From assembly GCF_000144645.1 (NCBI RefSeq), contig NC_014377.1, positions 1,860,001 through 1,924,000 of the forward strand: 64,000 nt of DNA, given 5' to 3'. A program made the translations under genes and the position numbers. Source of the stretch: Thermosediminibacter oceani DSM 16646 (GTDB lineage Bacteria > Bacillota > Thermosediminibacteria > Thermosediminibacterales > Thermosediminibacteraceae). Below are positions 1 to 8,247 of this stretch, piece after piece (position 1 is the first letter of the stretch; the number at the start of each line of letters is the position of its first letter). Under the pieces are notes generated by a model. The model was given only the letters and a program-made list of their open reading frames with translations. It was not told where the DNA came from and did not search any database.

Positions 1-441
1 TACTGCGATAACGTCGCCGTTCTTCAGGCACGACCTCAAATAGGAAGCAGCTTCCCTGCCCAGTTGCTTTTTTACGGTCTCGTCCCTGTCGGAATTTCCG
101 GGAATAATAAGTACGTCCTCGCATTCAAACTTTTCCTTAATTCTTTCAGCTATAAAGCTCAGGCCTTTCAGGAAATACACGAAATTTTCCAGCCGGGCGA
201 TGAGCTCTTCTCCTTCACGAGAAACCCTCATGCCCTTAGGGTCGATCTCCAGCAGCCCCAGTTCCTCCAGGCGTTTTACTTCGGTCCTCAGAGGCCTTTC
301 CGAAAGGGCAAGCACCGCCGACAGGGCCCGACGGCCTATCGGTTGGTTGTAATAAATATTTCTGAGGATGTCAAATCTCTGTTCAACGATCTCGGCCATT
401 TCGGGCGCAATTTTTTTTAAAAGACTTGCGATTTCTTCCAT
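1..441 (-). CDS. cggR: Central glycolytic genes regulator CggR, N-terminal part (runs off window)
   Basis: SorC/DeoR-family repressor of the lower-glycolysis operon, which senses fructose-1,6-bisphosphate. The reverse-strand frame begins MEEIASLLKKIAP at 441 after a GGGAG ribosome site and continues open to base 1, so only about 147 N-terminal residues are present. The winged-helix region contains PIGRRALSAVLALSERPLR, followed by EVKRLEELGLLEI; this closely follows the N-terminus of Bacillus CggR. The start of the sugar-phosphate-binding domain (DVLIIPGNSDRDETV, then KKQLGREAASYL) is also visible. It lies 48 bp downstream of gap, separated by a strong stem-loop, whereas in most Firmicutes cggR precedes gap. 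A matching CggR operator lies upstream of gap, so autoregulation through the gap promoter is likely. Confidence 0.88.
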   Translation of the reverse strand, partial: MEEIASLLKKIAPEMAEIVEQRFDILRNIYYNQPIGRRALSAVLALSERPLRTEVKRLEELGLLEIDPKGMRVSREGEELIARLENFVYFLKGLSFIAERIKEKFECEDVLIIPGNSDRDETVKKQLGREAASYLRSCLKNGDVIAV

Positions 442-458
442 GGAATTTCTCCCTTTTA

Positions 459-488
459 GCAAAATAGCCCGAAAACGGGCTATTTTGC
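459..488 (-). terminator. 13-bp perfect stem-loop between gap and cggR
   Basis: Two 13-nt arms (459-471 and 476-488) pair perfectly around an AAAA loop directly after the gap stop codon and just before the cggR ribosome site. On the reverse strand it is followed by TAAAAGGGAG rather than a long T-run. It may therefore be a leaky terminator or an mRNA-stabilising or processing hairpin that keeps cggR output below gap output. The structure is seen; the role is inferred. Confidence 0.55.
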
Positions 489-489
489 A

Positions 490-1524
<1,035 letters not shown>

Positions 1525-1539
1525 TTAATCTATTCTACA

Positions 1540-1560
1540 GCGGGAAAAAGACTTTCCCGC
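1540..1560 (-). other. Hairpin in gap leader
   Basis: GCGGGAAA (1540-1547) pairs with TTTCCCGC (1553-1560) around a 5-nt loop, about 37 nt before the gap start codon. It would lie in the 5' untranslated RNA and could act as an mRNA-stability stem. No riboswitch family was recognised. Confidence 0.5.
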
Positions 1561-1661
1561 CGTTTTTGCGGCTCGTTATAACTTTTACACACCACAGTTT
1601 AAGTTTCTGCAATGAAGTCTTATTTGATTCAATGCCGGCCCAGGAATCTGAACTCTACCGG

Positions 1662-1697
1662 GATAATTTCTGTCCCTCTATTATTCATTTTGTCCCG
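1662..1697 (-). promoter_or_regulatory. CggR operator upstream of gap
   Basis: On the reverse strand the sequence is CGGGAC, six bases, AATA, four bases, AGGGAC, six bases, TATC. This has exactly the spacing of the known Bacillus subtilis CggR operator (CGGGAC-N6-TGTC-N4-CGGGAC-N6-TGTC), with one mismatch in the second hexamer and mismatches in the TGTC parts. It lies downstream of the putative gap start site, as in Bacillus, where bound CggR blocks transcription. Confidence 0.72.
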
Positions 1698-1742
1698 ATT
1701 GGAGTAAAAAAACAAAGATAACCAGATTCTATTTTTATATAT

Positions 1743-1751
1743 ATAATACCA
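1743..1751 (-). promoter_or_regulatory. Extended -10 promoter element for gap
   Basis: The reverse strand reads TGG-TATTAT, an extended -10 element, in an AT-rich stretch after rpoN. No good -35 hexamer is seen. It is placed so that transcription would start roughly 40 nt before the CggR operator. Confidence 0.4.
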
Positions 1752-1787
1752 CAAATCCAGCCAAATTCCTGCCTCAAGCGGTAAATC

Positions 1788-3179
1788 TTAGTACCTTTTT
1801 CTTTTGGCGGAAGAGGGTATTCCCAGTTCTTCCCTGTATTTGGCCACCGTCCTCCTCGAGATGATTATTCCATTTTTCTTAAAGTTGTCGGATATCTTCT
1901 GATCGCTGAGGGGGTTATATGGGTCTTCCCGAGATATCATTTCCTTCAACATCTTTTTGATGGTTTCCGAGGACGTGGCCGATCCGTTGAGATTTTCAAG
2001 CCCGTTTTTAAAGAAGAATTTCAGTTCAAACACTCCGCGGGGAGTCTGGACGTACTTGCCGCTTATCGCCCTACTGACTGTAGACTCATGGACTCCGATT
2101 TTATCAGCTATCTGCTTCAACGTGAGGGGTTTCAGGCCCGAAATGCCGTAATCCAGAAACTCTCTTTGTACGTCAATTATGGCTTTGATAACTTTGTATA
2201 AGGTCATTCGCCTCTGTTCTATACTCTTTATTAGCCAGAGGGCCGACTCCAGCTTGCGGGTCAGGAACTTGGAAGCAAGGGATTCCTTGTCCTCCGACAA
2301 CAGCAAAGACCTGTAATAAGGGTTGATTGAAAGCCTGGGCGCCACCGAATCGTTCATTATTACCACGTACTCGTTGCCCACTCTTTCGATAACCGCATCC
2401 GGGATAATATACTGGGTTTCATTTGCCGTAGAAAAATTCCTGCCCGGCTTCGGGTCCAGGGTGAGCACTATGTCTTTGAGTTCCTGCACCCTCGAGAGCG
2501 GTATATTCAGTCTCTCGGCTATTTTTGTATATTTTGCCTCCGCCAGGTCATTAAGGTGGTTCTCTATGAGGGCTCGCAGTTTGAGGTCTTTTATACCCCT
2601 TTGTTCAACCTGGATTAAAAGGCATTCCTTGATATTTCTCGCTCCTATCCCTGGGGGATCGAAAGATTGAATGACTTTGAGGGCTTCCTCAACCTCTTTT
2701 TCGGAGACCTTTAGAATTTTTGCCGCCTCGTCCACACCAACCGCCAAGTAACCGTTTTTATCCAGATTGCCGATCAGGAACACCCCTATTTTAAAAACCT
2801 TCTTAGATACGGGAGCAAGGCGCAGCTGCATTACCAGGTGTTCCTGCAATGTGGGTACGGCCGAAATGAAGTTCTCAAAGCTGTTCTCCTCTTCCCTTAC
2901 CTCTCTGGGATACCTTAAAAAATCCAAATCATAAGAGTCTTGCAGATACTCCTCCCAGTCGAGAGTATCCTTGTCCTTTGCTCCGGTCTCAACCTTTATT
3001 TCTTCGCCCGGATAAGTTTCTTCTTCTTTGTCCAGCAGCGGGTTGTTCAAAAGTTCCTGTTCAATATATTCAAAAAGTTCCACGCTGGACAGCTGCAGAA
3101 TGGTAATGGCTTGTCTCAGTTCCGGGGTCATCAGCAGTTTCTGGGTCTGCGAAAGGGTAAGACTGTAATTCATCTGCAT
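1788..3179 (-). CDS. rpoN: RNA polymerase sigma-54 factor
   Basis: Alternative sigma factor recognising -24/-12 promoters and needing AAA+ activators. The protein has 463 residues, normal for the family. The N-terminal Gln/Leu-rich activator-interacting region begins MQMNYSLTLSQTQKLLM. The core-binding domain follows. A helix-turn-helix with LKQIADKIGVHESTVSRAIS lies near residues 353-372, and the RpoN box RRTVAKYREE is near residues 442-451. The start ATG follows GGGGG by eight bases; an in-frame ATG two codons later is an alternative. Its likely client inside this window is the PTS operon at 44.5-52 kb, which has a matching promoter and a LevR-type activator. Confidence 0.97.
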   Translation of the reverse strand: MQMNYSLTLSQTQKLLMTPELRQAITILQLSSVELFEYIEQELLNNPLLDKEEETYPGEEIKVETGAKDKDTLDWEEYLQDSYDLDFLRYPREVREEENSFENFISAVPTLQEHLVMQLRLAPVSKKVFKIGVFLIGNLDKNGYLAVGVDEAAKILKVSEKEVEEALKVIQSFDPPGIGARNIKECLLIQVEQRGIKDLKLRALIENHLNDLAEAKYTKIAERLNIPLSRVQELKDIVLTLDPKPGRNFSTANETQYIIPDAVIERVGNEYVVIMNDSVAPRLSINPYYRSLLLSEDKESLASKFLTRKLESALWLIKSIEQRRMTLYKVIKAIIDVQREFLDYGISGLKPLTLKQIADKIGVHESTVSRAISGKYVQTPRGVFELKFFFKNGLENLNGSATSSETIKKMLKEMISREDPYNPLSDQKISDNFKKNGIIISRRTVAKYREELGIPSSAKRKRY

Positions 3180-3348
3180 TATTCGAGCCCCCTAAAGCCC
3201 TAAAAATCCTGCATATTATATATATTCGACAAAAACATTAATCTTACCTCTTTTATAAATTTACATGTATTGTAATACTTTTTTGAAATCTACTCTTAAA
3301 AAATGTTGTACAACGCTACAATTTAATTATATCATATTAAGAAAATAC

Positions 3349-3377
3349 GGGGAAGAATGCTTTCATCATTCTTCCCC
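3349..3377 (-). terminator. Rho-independent terminator after the YflT-like gene
   Basis: Perfect 11-bp stem (3349-3359 with 3367-3377), loop of 7, ten bases beyond the stop of the reverse-strand gene at 3387. It is followed on that strand by GTATTTTCTT. It separates this gene from rpoN. Confidence 0.85.
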
Positions 3378-3386
3378 GCGGATACT

Positions 3387-3857
3387 TCAGTGGGTTTCTA
3401 CATCCCTGGCCCCGTTTCGCCTCATTACATCGGCTGCTTTTTCCACCTTTTGTTCGTGGGTCCTTACGGCGGCCAGGATCTTGCCCCTTTTCACCTCTTC
3501 TTCGTAGTAGCGCCCTCTCTCCTCGGGAATGCCCCAGTCGATCAGACCGCCGGCAATACCTCCCGTGGCGGCGCCGGAAAGGAGACCCGCTATAGGTCCG
3601 GCAGCGATGATCGGACCGAGACCGGGAATTGCCAGCGCTCCCGCACCGAGCGCAAGACCTGCCAAGCCGCCCAAAACGCCACCGGTGGTGGTTCCGTCGG
3701 CGACGGTGTCCATGCCCATGCCACCGTTGTTGCCTCTCTGCTCGCCTTTAGCTACGATGGAAATTTCATTTGTATCAAAACCCGATTCCCTCATTTCGTT
3801 TACCGCTTTTTCCGCCTGCTCACGGTTTTCGAATACTCCTATTACTGTTTTTGCCAT
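3387..3857 (-). CDS. General stress protein 17M-like (YflT domain) with glycine-zipper centre
   Basis: 156 residues from the ATG at 3857, chosen because GGAGGAGG lies just upstream; a longer open frame to 3980 lacks a ribosome site. Residues 1-40 (MAKTVIGVFENREQAEKAVNEM, then SGFDTNEISIVAKGE) match the heat-induced stress protein YflT domain. A Gly/Ala-rich hydrophobic middle (about 55-115) resembles a glycine-zipper membrane segment. A second ferredoxin-like half follows, with GRYYEEEVKRGKILAAVRT and KAADVMRRNGA. Proteins of this layout are stress-induced in Bacillus, but the molecular function is unknown. It is divergent from the Gln-rich protein at 3979 across about 120 bp. Confidence 0.8.
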   Translation of the reverse strand: MAKTVIGVFENREQAEKAVNEMRESGFDTNEISIVAKGEQRGNNGGMGMDTVADGTTTGGVLGGLAGLALGAGALAIPGLGPIIAAGPIAGLLSGAATGGIAGGLIDWGIPEERGRYYEEEVKRGKILAAVRTHEQKVEKAADVMRRNGARDVETH

Positions 3858-3978
3858 GCGCCCTATTACCTCCTCCTGATTTTTTATCACTCTTATTTTT
3901 TCCTTCTTTTCGCCAGGTATACACCGCATTACTTCGGCCAAAAAAGGAGAAAATAAATTTATAGGAGGAGGAAAAACC

Positions 3979-4539
3979 ATGGCCGACGATAAAGGAAAAG
4001 AATTTATGGCCGAAATCAGCGAAAGTCCGGCGAGTGAAACGGCTCAAAGAATAAACCAGATATTAAATGAACAGCGGCAGCAGGCCGCCGGTTACCAGAA
4101 CAACCAGCATCAGCATTTTGCCCAGGAAATCCAGTGTATATGCGACCTGGCCAGGGAACAACGTATGACAACGGAACAGCAGATACAGAGCACCTTAAAC
4201 CAAGCTTCTACAAATCTCATGGATTCCCGGCGCCTGGAAAGCATATTTAACAGTGCACAGCAGCTGCAGCAGGCAGCCCGAATGGGGTTTTCCAATCTGC
4301 AGGCCAATGCAAAACAGTACAGCCAGATCCTTGAACAGATGGAAAAACAGTGTCACGAGCAGCAGGTAGCCACCGATATGCAGGTGGTCCAGGCCATGCA
4401 GCAGGCCATCTCGGCTATGGCACAGGCTCAGAGCGCCCTCCTTCAGAGCCATTCGATAGCTAAGATATTCGACTCGATAACCAGGTGCGGGGATGTGCTG
4501 GCGCAAATCGAACAGGCAGACACGACACTTCCTCAATGA
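3979..4539 (+). CDS. Gln-rich helical protein of unknown function
   Basis: 186 residues, ATG preceded by ATAGGAGGAGG. I do not recognise a family. The sequence is very rich in Gln, Ala, Met and Ser and almost free of aromatic residues after residue 90. Much of it (about 15-110 and 115-165) is predicted by eye to be long amphipathic helix or coiled coil with QQ pairs. There is no signal peptide or membrane segment. Five Cys are spread through it. It is divergent from the YflT-like stress protein, which suggests shared stress or sporulation control. It ends in a terminator shared with deoC. A spore coat or structural role is possible but only a guess. Confidence 0.7.
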   Translation: MADDKGKEFMAEISESPASETAQRINQILNEQRQQAAGYQNNQHQHFAQEIQCICDLAREQRMTTEQQIQSTLNQASTNLMDSRRLESIFNSAQQLQQAARMGFSNLQANAKQYSQILEQMEKQCHEQQVATDMQVVQAMQQAISAMAQAQSALLQSHSIAKIFDSITRCGDVLAQIEQADTTLPQ

Positions 4540-4541
4540 GG

Positions 4542-4569
4542 AAAGCGCCCGGTATAAACCGAGCGCTTT
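4542..4569. terminator. Bidirectional terminator between convergent genes
   Basis: AAAGCGC-C-CGGT pairs with ACCG-A-GCGCTTT around a short loop. It lies between the stop of the forward gene (4539) and the stop of reverse deoC (4577), so it can serve both. Confidence 0.75.
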
Positions 4570-4576
4570 ATACTCT

Positions 4577-5248
4577 TTACTTTAGCTCTTCTATAATGGC
4601 CACGCCGGAGCTGGTGCCTATCCTGGTGGCACCGGCTTCGATCATCTGAAGGGCGGTTTTCAGGTCCCTTATTCCTCCCGAAGCCTTTACCCCCATAGTA
4701 TCCCCAACCATTTTTTTCATAAGCCTTACGTCCTCTACCGTCGCACCGCCGGGGCCCAAGCCGGTGGATGTCTTAACAAAATCGGCTTTGGCCTCCTGGC
4801 AGAGTTTCAGAGCTGTAACCTTTTCGCTTTCCGTCAAATAGCACATCTCGAGAATAACTTTTACTATGGCTTCTGGATTTACTTCCTTTACCGCCCTGAC
4901 CACGCCTTCGATGTCCTGCCTCACTGCATAATAGTCCCCGCTCTTTAAAAAGCCTACGTTCATGACCATGTCTACTTCCAACGCACCCGATTCCACGGCC
5001 TTTCTGGCCTCGTAGGCCTTTAACTCGGGCAACGCCGCTCCCAGCGGAAACCCTACAGTGGCTCCGACCTTTACGTTGCTCCCGGAGAGCTTCTCGACCG
5101 CGAAACTTACGTAGCACGGGTTCACGCAGACCAGGTAAAAACCGTATTTCTTTGCTTCTTCGCATAGTCTTTCGATGTCTTCCAGTGTCGCCGTGGGCTT
5201 CAGGAGCGTATGGTCTATGACCCTCGCCAGCTGTTCTCTTGTAACCAC
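4577..5248 (-). CDS. deoC: Deoxyribose-phosphate aldolase
   Basis: Cleaves 2-deoxyribose-5-phosphate to glyceraldehyde-3-phosphate and acetaldehyde in deoxynucleoside catabolism. The 223-residue length is typical of the short bacterial form. IDHTLLKPTAT is at residues 11-21. The Schiff-base Lys159 lies in DFVKTSTG and the second catalytic Lys188 in GVKASGGIRD. Asp93 in EVDMVMNVG completes the site. The start is GTG at 5248 after AAGGAGGGA. It stands alone, not with other deo genes, and ends at a shared terminator. Confidence 0.96.
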   Translation of the reverse strand: MVTREQLARVIDHTLLKPTATLEDIERLCEEAKKYGFYLVCVNPCYVSFAVEKLSGSNVKVGATVGFPLGAALPELKAYEARKAVESGALEVDMVMNVGFLKSGDYYAVRQDIEGVVRAVKEVNPEAIVKVILEMCYLTESEKVTALKLCQEAKADFVKTSTGLGPGGATVEDVRLMKKMVGDTMGVKASGGIRDLKTALQMIEAGATRIGTSSGVAIIEELK

Positions 5249-5444
5249 AAGAGTCCCTCCTTGGGCCCGAAAGCCCTAAATCTCTTTTGAAACACAAGAA
5301 CTTGTACATAAATATTAGCATAACTTTTACCAAATTACAAAGAATATTAGAGTAAAATAAATTCATAATTCATGCAGGAATTCATCTGGATATGAAGAAT
5401 ATTATAAGTAATGAGTATTATTACCATCCAAAGGAGGGACTTAT

Positions 5445-5843
5445 ATGGATTCTTTAGCCAATCACCTTCAGAAAGACGACTGGAAAAAGGAAAAGCACGT
5501 CCCCGTGATAGAAGTTAAGGGACCAGTAAAAAAAGGTGAATCGTTTGATGTACATCTTTGCGTAGGCAAGGAAATTCCCCACCCGAACACTACGGAACAC
5601 CACATAAGATGGATAAAACTCTTCTATCAGCCCGAAGGAGAAAAATTCACAATAGAATTGGGGACGTACCGGTTTGAGGCCCACGCCGAATCGGTGGAAG
5701 GCCCCAATAAAGGTTCGGCCAAGTGCAACCCCTGTGTGCACACTAGCGTAATTGTCGAAAAGCCAGGAACATTGATTGCTCTGAGCTACTGCAATATCCA
5801 CGGCCTCTGGGAAAATTCGCTGAAAATCGATTTTGAGGAGTAA
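5445..5843 (+). CDS. Superoxide reductase, neelaredoxin type
   Basis: Reduces superoxide to hydrogen peroxide without making oxygen, a standard oxygen defence of anaerobes. The 132-residue protein has only the catalytic Fe(His)4Cys centre. Ligands are visible as His18 in EKHVPVIE, His46 and His52 in IPHPNTTEHHIRW, and Cys116/His119 in YCNIHGLWE; Glu16 and Lys17 precede His18. The N-terminal desulforedoxin Cys cluster is absent, so it is class II. ATG at 5445 follows AAAGGAGGG. It is monocistronic with its own terminator. Confidence 0.94.
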   Translation: MDSLANHLQKDDWKKEKHVPVIEVKGPVKKGESFDVHLCVGKEIPHPNTTEHHIRWIKLFYQPEGEKFTIELGTYRFEAHAESVEGPNKGSAKCNPCVHTSVIVEKPGTLIALSYCNIHGLWENSLKIDFEE

Positions 5844-5845
5844 GT

Positions 5846-5883
5846 AAAGCCCCGGTTTGAGCCATTAAGGCAGCCGGGGCTTT
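5846..5883 (+). terminator. Terminator after superoxide reductase
   Basis: AAAGCCCCGG (5846-5855) pairs with CCGGGGCTTT (5874-5883), with an 18-nt loop, followed by ATATTG. Confidence 0.8.
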
Positions 5884-5964
5884 ATATTGAAAATGAACTT
5901 TAAGATATGATAATTAATTCTCTCACGGGTATACTAACCTATGTAGTAGATGAGGAGGGTTAAC

Positions 5965-6198
5965 ATGGCGGAAATTTACATCAACCTGGGGCAGGAAATC
6001 AACGATTACGACATAAATGCGTTGAGAAGCAGATTAAAGTCAATTAAACCCGGAGAAGAAGTTGTCATTCGCATGGAAGCGACCGACGCTCACCAGGCCG
6101 ACCGGATAGTAGATGAGCTAAGAAATCACGGTTTTGACTACCAGCCCCACGGCGGCCATACAGATGAATATTTTCTGATCGCCCGGAAAAAGGGCTGA
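5965..6198 (+). CDS. Small soluble protein of unknown function (77 aa)
   Basis: Starts at the ATG at 5965 because GAGGAGGG precedes it by a suitable distance; the earlier in-frame start at 5950 overlaps that site. The predicted pattern is strand (IYINL), helix (INALRSRLKSI), strand (EEVVIRMEA), helix (QADRIVDELRNHG), strand (EYFLIARK). This two-layer alpha/beta arrangement recalls small TusA/SirA-like proteins, but the catalytic Cys motif of that family is absent. It has its own promoter region and terminator. No function is assigned. Confidence 0.7.
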   Translation: MAEIYINLGQEINDYDINALRSRLKSIKPGEEVVIRMEATDAHQADRIVDELRNHGFDYQPHGGHTDEYFLIARKKG

Positions 6199-6233
6199 GC
6201 TTTGTCCGTTGATTAATCTTATAAAACTGAGGC

Positions 6234-6257
6234 ACCCCGTGAAACCGGGGTTTTTTT
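6234..6257 (+). terminator. Rho-independent terminator
   Basis: ACCCCG (6234-6239) pairs with CGGGGT (6246-6251), followed by a run of seven Ts. Confidence 0.85.
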
Positions 6258-6366
6258 CTGTGAACACCGTAGGTGAACAATCCTTGGCCGCAGCAGCGGA
6301 ACTTCTCTGCATTAAAGTTAATATAATATATTAGACCTTAAAAGGAAGAAAGGAGGTTTCATATAG

Positions 6367-6762
6367 ATGACCGATTACAAAGGTTGCCCCGACTACAAAC
6401 CCGACTACAAAGACTGCCCCGACTACCACGATCATAAACATTACCACGATCATAAACATGAGCATTATACCTACGACATGATTGAAGCCGAAATGATGCG
6501 CATGCACGATCCATTATGCCAGGAAATAATGCCCCACGTGCGCATGGTATGCGACAGGTACGATGATCCCTGGAGATGCCCCTGCCCCACCCGTGAAATG
6601 CTGGAGCGCTGGTGTGATGAGGTAATGTGCTCGTGGTCTCCGTCGTGGTATTCAGCCGAAGTAGAGACTCAGCAGTTTGGCCGCAGGAGACCCCTGAGAT
6701 CGCTCGTACTCGCCCTTTTAATATTTGAACTGCTGCGCAGGAGACGCAGAATATTTAGATAA
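6367..6762 (+). CDS. Cys/His/Tyr/Asp-rich small protein, possibly a spore-coat protein
   Basis: 131 residues, ATG after AAAGGAGGT. I do not recognise a family. The N-terminus repeats short units (DYKGCPDY, DYKDCPDY) followed by HDHKHYHDHKHEHY, a strong metal-binding-looking cluster. The middle has further Cys pairs (PWRCPCPTREMLERWC). The C-terminus has a hydrophobic stretch (RSLVLALLIFELL) ending in RRRRRIFR, which could bind membrane. High Tyr, His and Cys content is common in Firmicute spore coat proteins, so that is the leading inference. It stands alone with its own terminator. Confidence 0.65.
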   Translation: MTDYKGCPDYKPDYKDCPDYHDHKHYHDHKHEHYTYDMIEAEMMRMHDPLCQEIMPHVRMVCDRYDDPWRCPCPTREMLERWCDEVMCSWSPSWYSAEVETQQFGRRRPLRSLVLALLIFELLRRRRRIFR

Positions 6763-6767
6763 CGGCA

Positions 6768-6800
6768 AGAGGGCTGCTGAAAAATTTCAGCAGCCTTCTG
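6768..6800 (+). terminator. Terminator after the Cys/His-rich gene
   Basis: GGCTGCTGAAA (6772-6782) pairs with TTTCAGCAGCC (6785-6795), followed by TTCTGG. Confidence 0.8.
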
Positions 6801-6838
6801 GTATCTCTTTTGTTCTTCGGACATTACCACCTCTTGCT

Positions 6839-6970
6839 AATAGAAATACATATACTTACAACAAAGACGGTGACCATGACCCAGATTTCCATCTTGTCTT
6901 CGGCGCCGGAGGCCTGTATGGTATTCCTGGTGATATTGACATCGACAAAATTTGTCTGATTAAAACTTAA
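6839..6970 (+). pseudogene. C-terminal remnant of a carbohydrate-binding-module protein
   Basis: An open stretch of about 43 codons ends at 6970. It reads NRNTYTYNKDGDHDP, then DFHLVFGAGGLYGIPGDIDI, then DKICLIKT. The pattern of alternating strands, GG and a final I-D-K-I-C-L strand is what ends CBM4/9-like beta-sandwich modules. No start codon with a ribosome site and no upstream domain are present. A terminator follows immediately. It is best read as the tail of a lost extracellular glycosidase. The rest of 6763-7116 holds only terminators and AT-rich sequence. Confidence 0.45.
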
Positions 6971-6996
6971 AAAGGCCCGATTACCGGGCCTTTTTA
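6969..6996 (+). terminator. Terminator after the remnant
   Basis: AAAAAGGCCCG (6969-6979) pairs with CGGGCCTTTTT (6985-6995). It is symmetrical and could serve both directions. Its survival supports the view that the remnant was once a full gene. Confidence 0.85.
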
Positions 6997-7116
6997 AATT
7001 TGGCAGTCTCCACTCCTCTTTAGTTTTGACGGTTTCCGAAAGAGATTTGGGTGGAAGCAGCTGTTCATTTTATCGATCACACCTCTTTTTATTTTTCCTA
7101 TTTTTTACTCTATATA

Positions 7117-8025
7117 TTAGAAAGGAGCCTTCCGAAACCACAGCGATCTTACACCTTCATCCTCAAATCCGAATTTTTTGTATAATTTATAAGCCCTTTG
7201 GTTTACATCTATTACAAAAAGCCTTATTTCTTCGGCACCGGAAGCACGAAGGATATCGACGCTTTTTTTCAGAAGAGCCTTTCCTATTCCATGCCCCTGA
7301 AAATCCGGGTAGACACCTATTGTCTCGATCCAACCAATTTTATTCTTTAGTTTTAAGTCATAAATTCCGGCCGGCCTGCCGTTATAAAGGCAGAGTCCTT
7401 TCAATCCGGGATTTTCTTTACATGCCTCGAGCATCCCGTTCATATCTTCATCGTTGAGTAATGCAGCGTTCGGAGAATGTCGAAAGGCTTCATTGTGAAC
7501 TTCCCGGAAGCTGTCTTTATTTTGATTCGACAGCATTTCAAAGAATATTTCCCTGGAAATATCGTTTTGTGTCGAGACATCCTCACCGCAGCAGTATTTC
7601 ATGACAAGAATTCTGTGAGTGTACCTGTACCCGAATGATTCAATATTCGCCCGCAAAAACTCCAGATCGGGAGTTATGCCGAGAGAAATCTTTCTGGCCC
7701 CTTTTGAAATACAGTAACGCTCGCATTTTTCTACGAGTATTTTAAAGCAATCAGCATACCTTTCCGTATTATCTATGTTTATACCGGTTATAAAAGCTTC
7801 TCCCCTATGGGTAACTTCTTTAGTTATACAGCCCATGGTGCCCAGGATTTCCCCCTCTTCCCATAGGGAGAAATGGCTTTCACCGAAATTAAAAAGAACA
7901 CCGCCGTAATTTTGAAGCATTTCTTCATATGTTTCTACGTAATGGTTCCAGCCGCTTTTAGTAATATAATTATAAAGCTGCTTTTTCGCGGGCTGCGTAA
8001 GTTCTTTGAATGAATAAACCTGCAT
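7117..8025 (-). CDS. Tandem GNAT-family N-acetyltransferase
   Basis: 302 residues, ATG after ATAGGAGGG. The C-terminal half (about 155-302) is a full GNAT domain with the acetyl-CoA-binding loop IGVYPDFQGHGIGKALL and the closing NQRAYKLYKKFGFEDEG. The N-terminal half (about 1-140) looks like a degenerate GNAT fold (GEILGTMGCITKEV, then LEFLRANIESFGYRY). Tandem GNATs act on diverse amines; the substrate cannot be read from the sequence. It is monocistronic and convergent with the remnant at 6.9 kb. Confidence 0.85.
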   Translation of the reverse strand: MQVYSFKELTQPAKKQLYNYITKSGWNHYVETYEEMLQNYGGVLFNFGESHFSLWEEGEILGTMGCITKEVTHRGEAFITGINIDNTERYADCFKILVEKCERYCISKGARKISLGITPDLEFLRANIESFGYRYTHRILVMKYCCGEDVSTQNDISREIFFEMLSNQNKDSFREVHNEAFRHSPNAALLNDEDMNGMLEACKENPGLKGLCLYNGRPAGIYDLKLKNKIGWIETIGVYPDFQGHGIGKALLKKSVDILRASGAEEIRLFVIDVNQRAYKLYKKFGFEDEGVRSLWFRKAPF

Positions 8026-8141
8026 CTAAAACCCTCCTATTTTCCATACCAGAATACAAAAGTGCACGCCATCGCTGCAATATTCTATAAAACAAAGGTG
8101 ATATCCTTTTTTTGCATGTCTTCGCACTAAGCTTTCTTTTC

Positions 8142-8169
8142 TTGACTTTACTTTTTATTGGATTACAAT
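8142..8169 (+). promoter_or_regulatory. Sigma-A type promoter of the ABC export operon
   Basis: TTGACT (8142-8147), 16-bp spacer, TACAAT (8164-8169), about 80 bp ahead of the first gene. Confidence 0.6.
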
Positions 8170-8247
8170 AAAATTAACATAACAATTTAACAAAATTATC
8201 AATATTGACGACCATTCACCCTAAAACGATAGAAAGGAGGGGTGTCG

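Noticed and set aside
3305-3314. GTTGTACAAC palindrome upstream of rpoN
   Set aside because: Ten bases is too short to call an operator without a second copy.
5405-5430. Possible PerR/Fur-like box (TTATAAG…TATTATTA) before superoxide reductase
   Set aside because: The half-sites match poorly and the region is AT-rich throughout, so chance similarity is likely.
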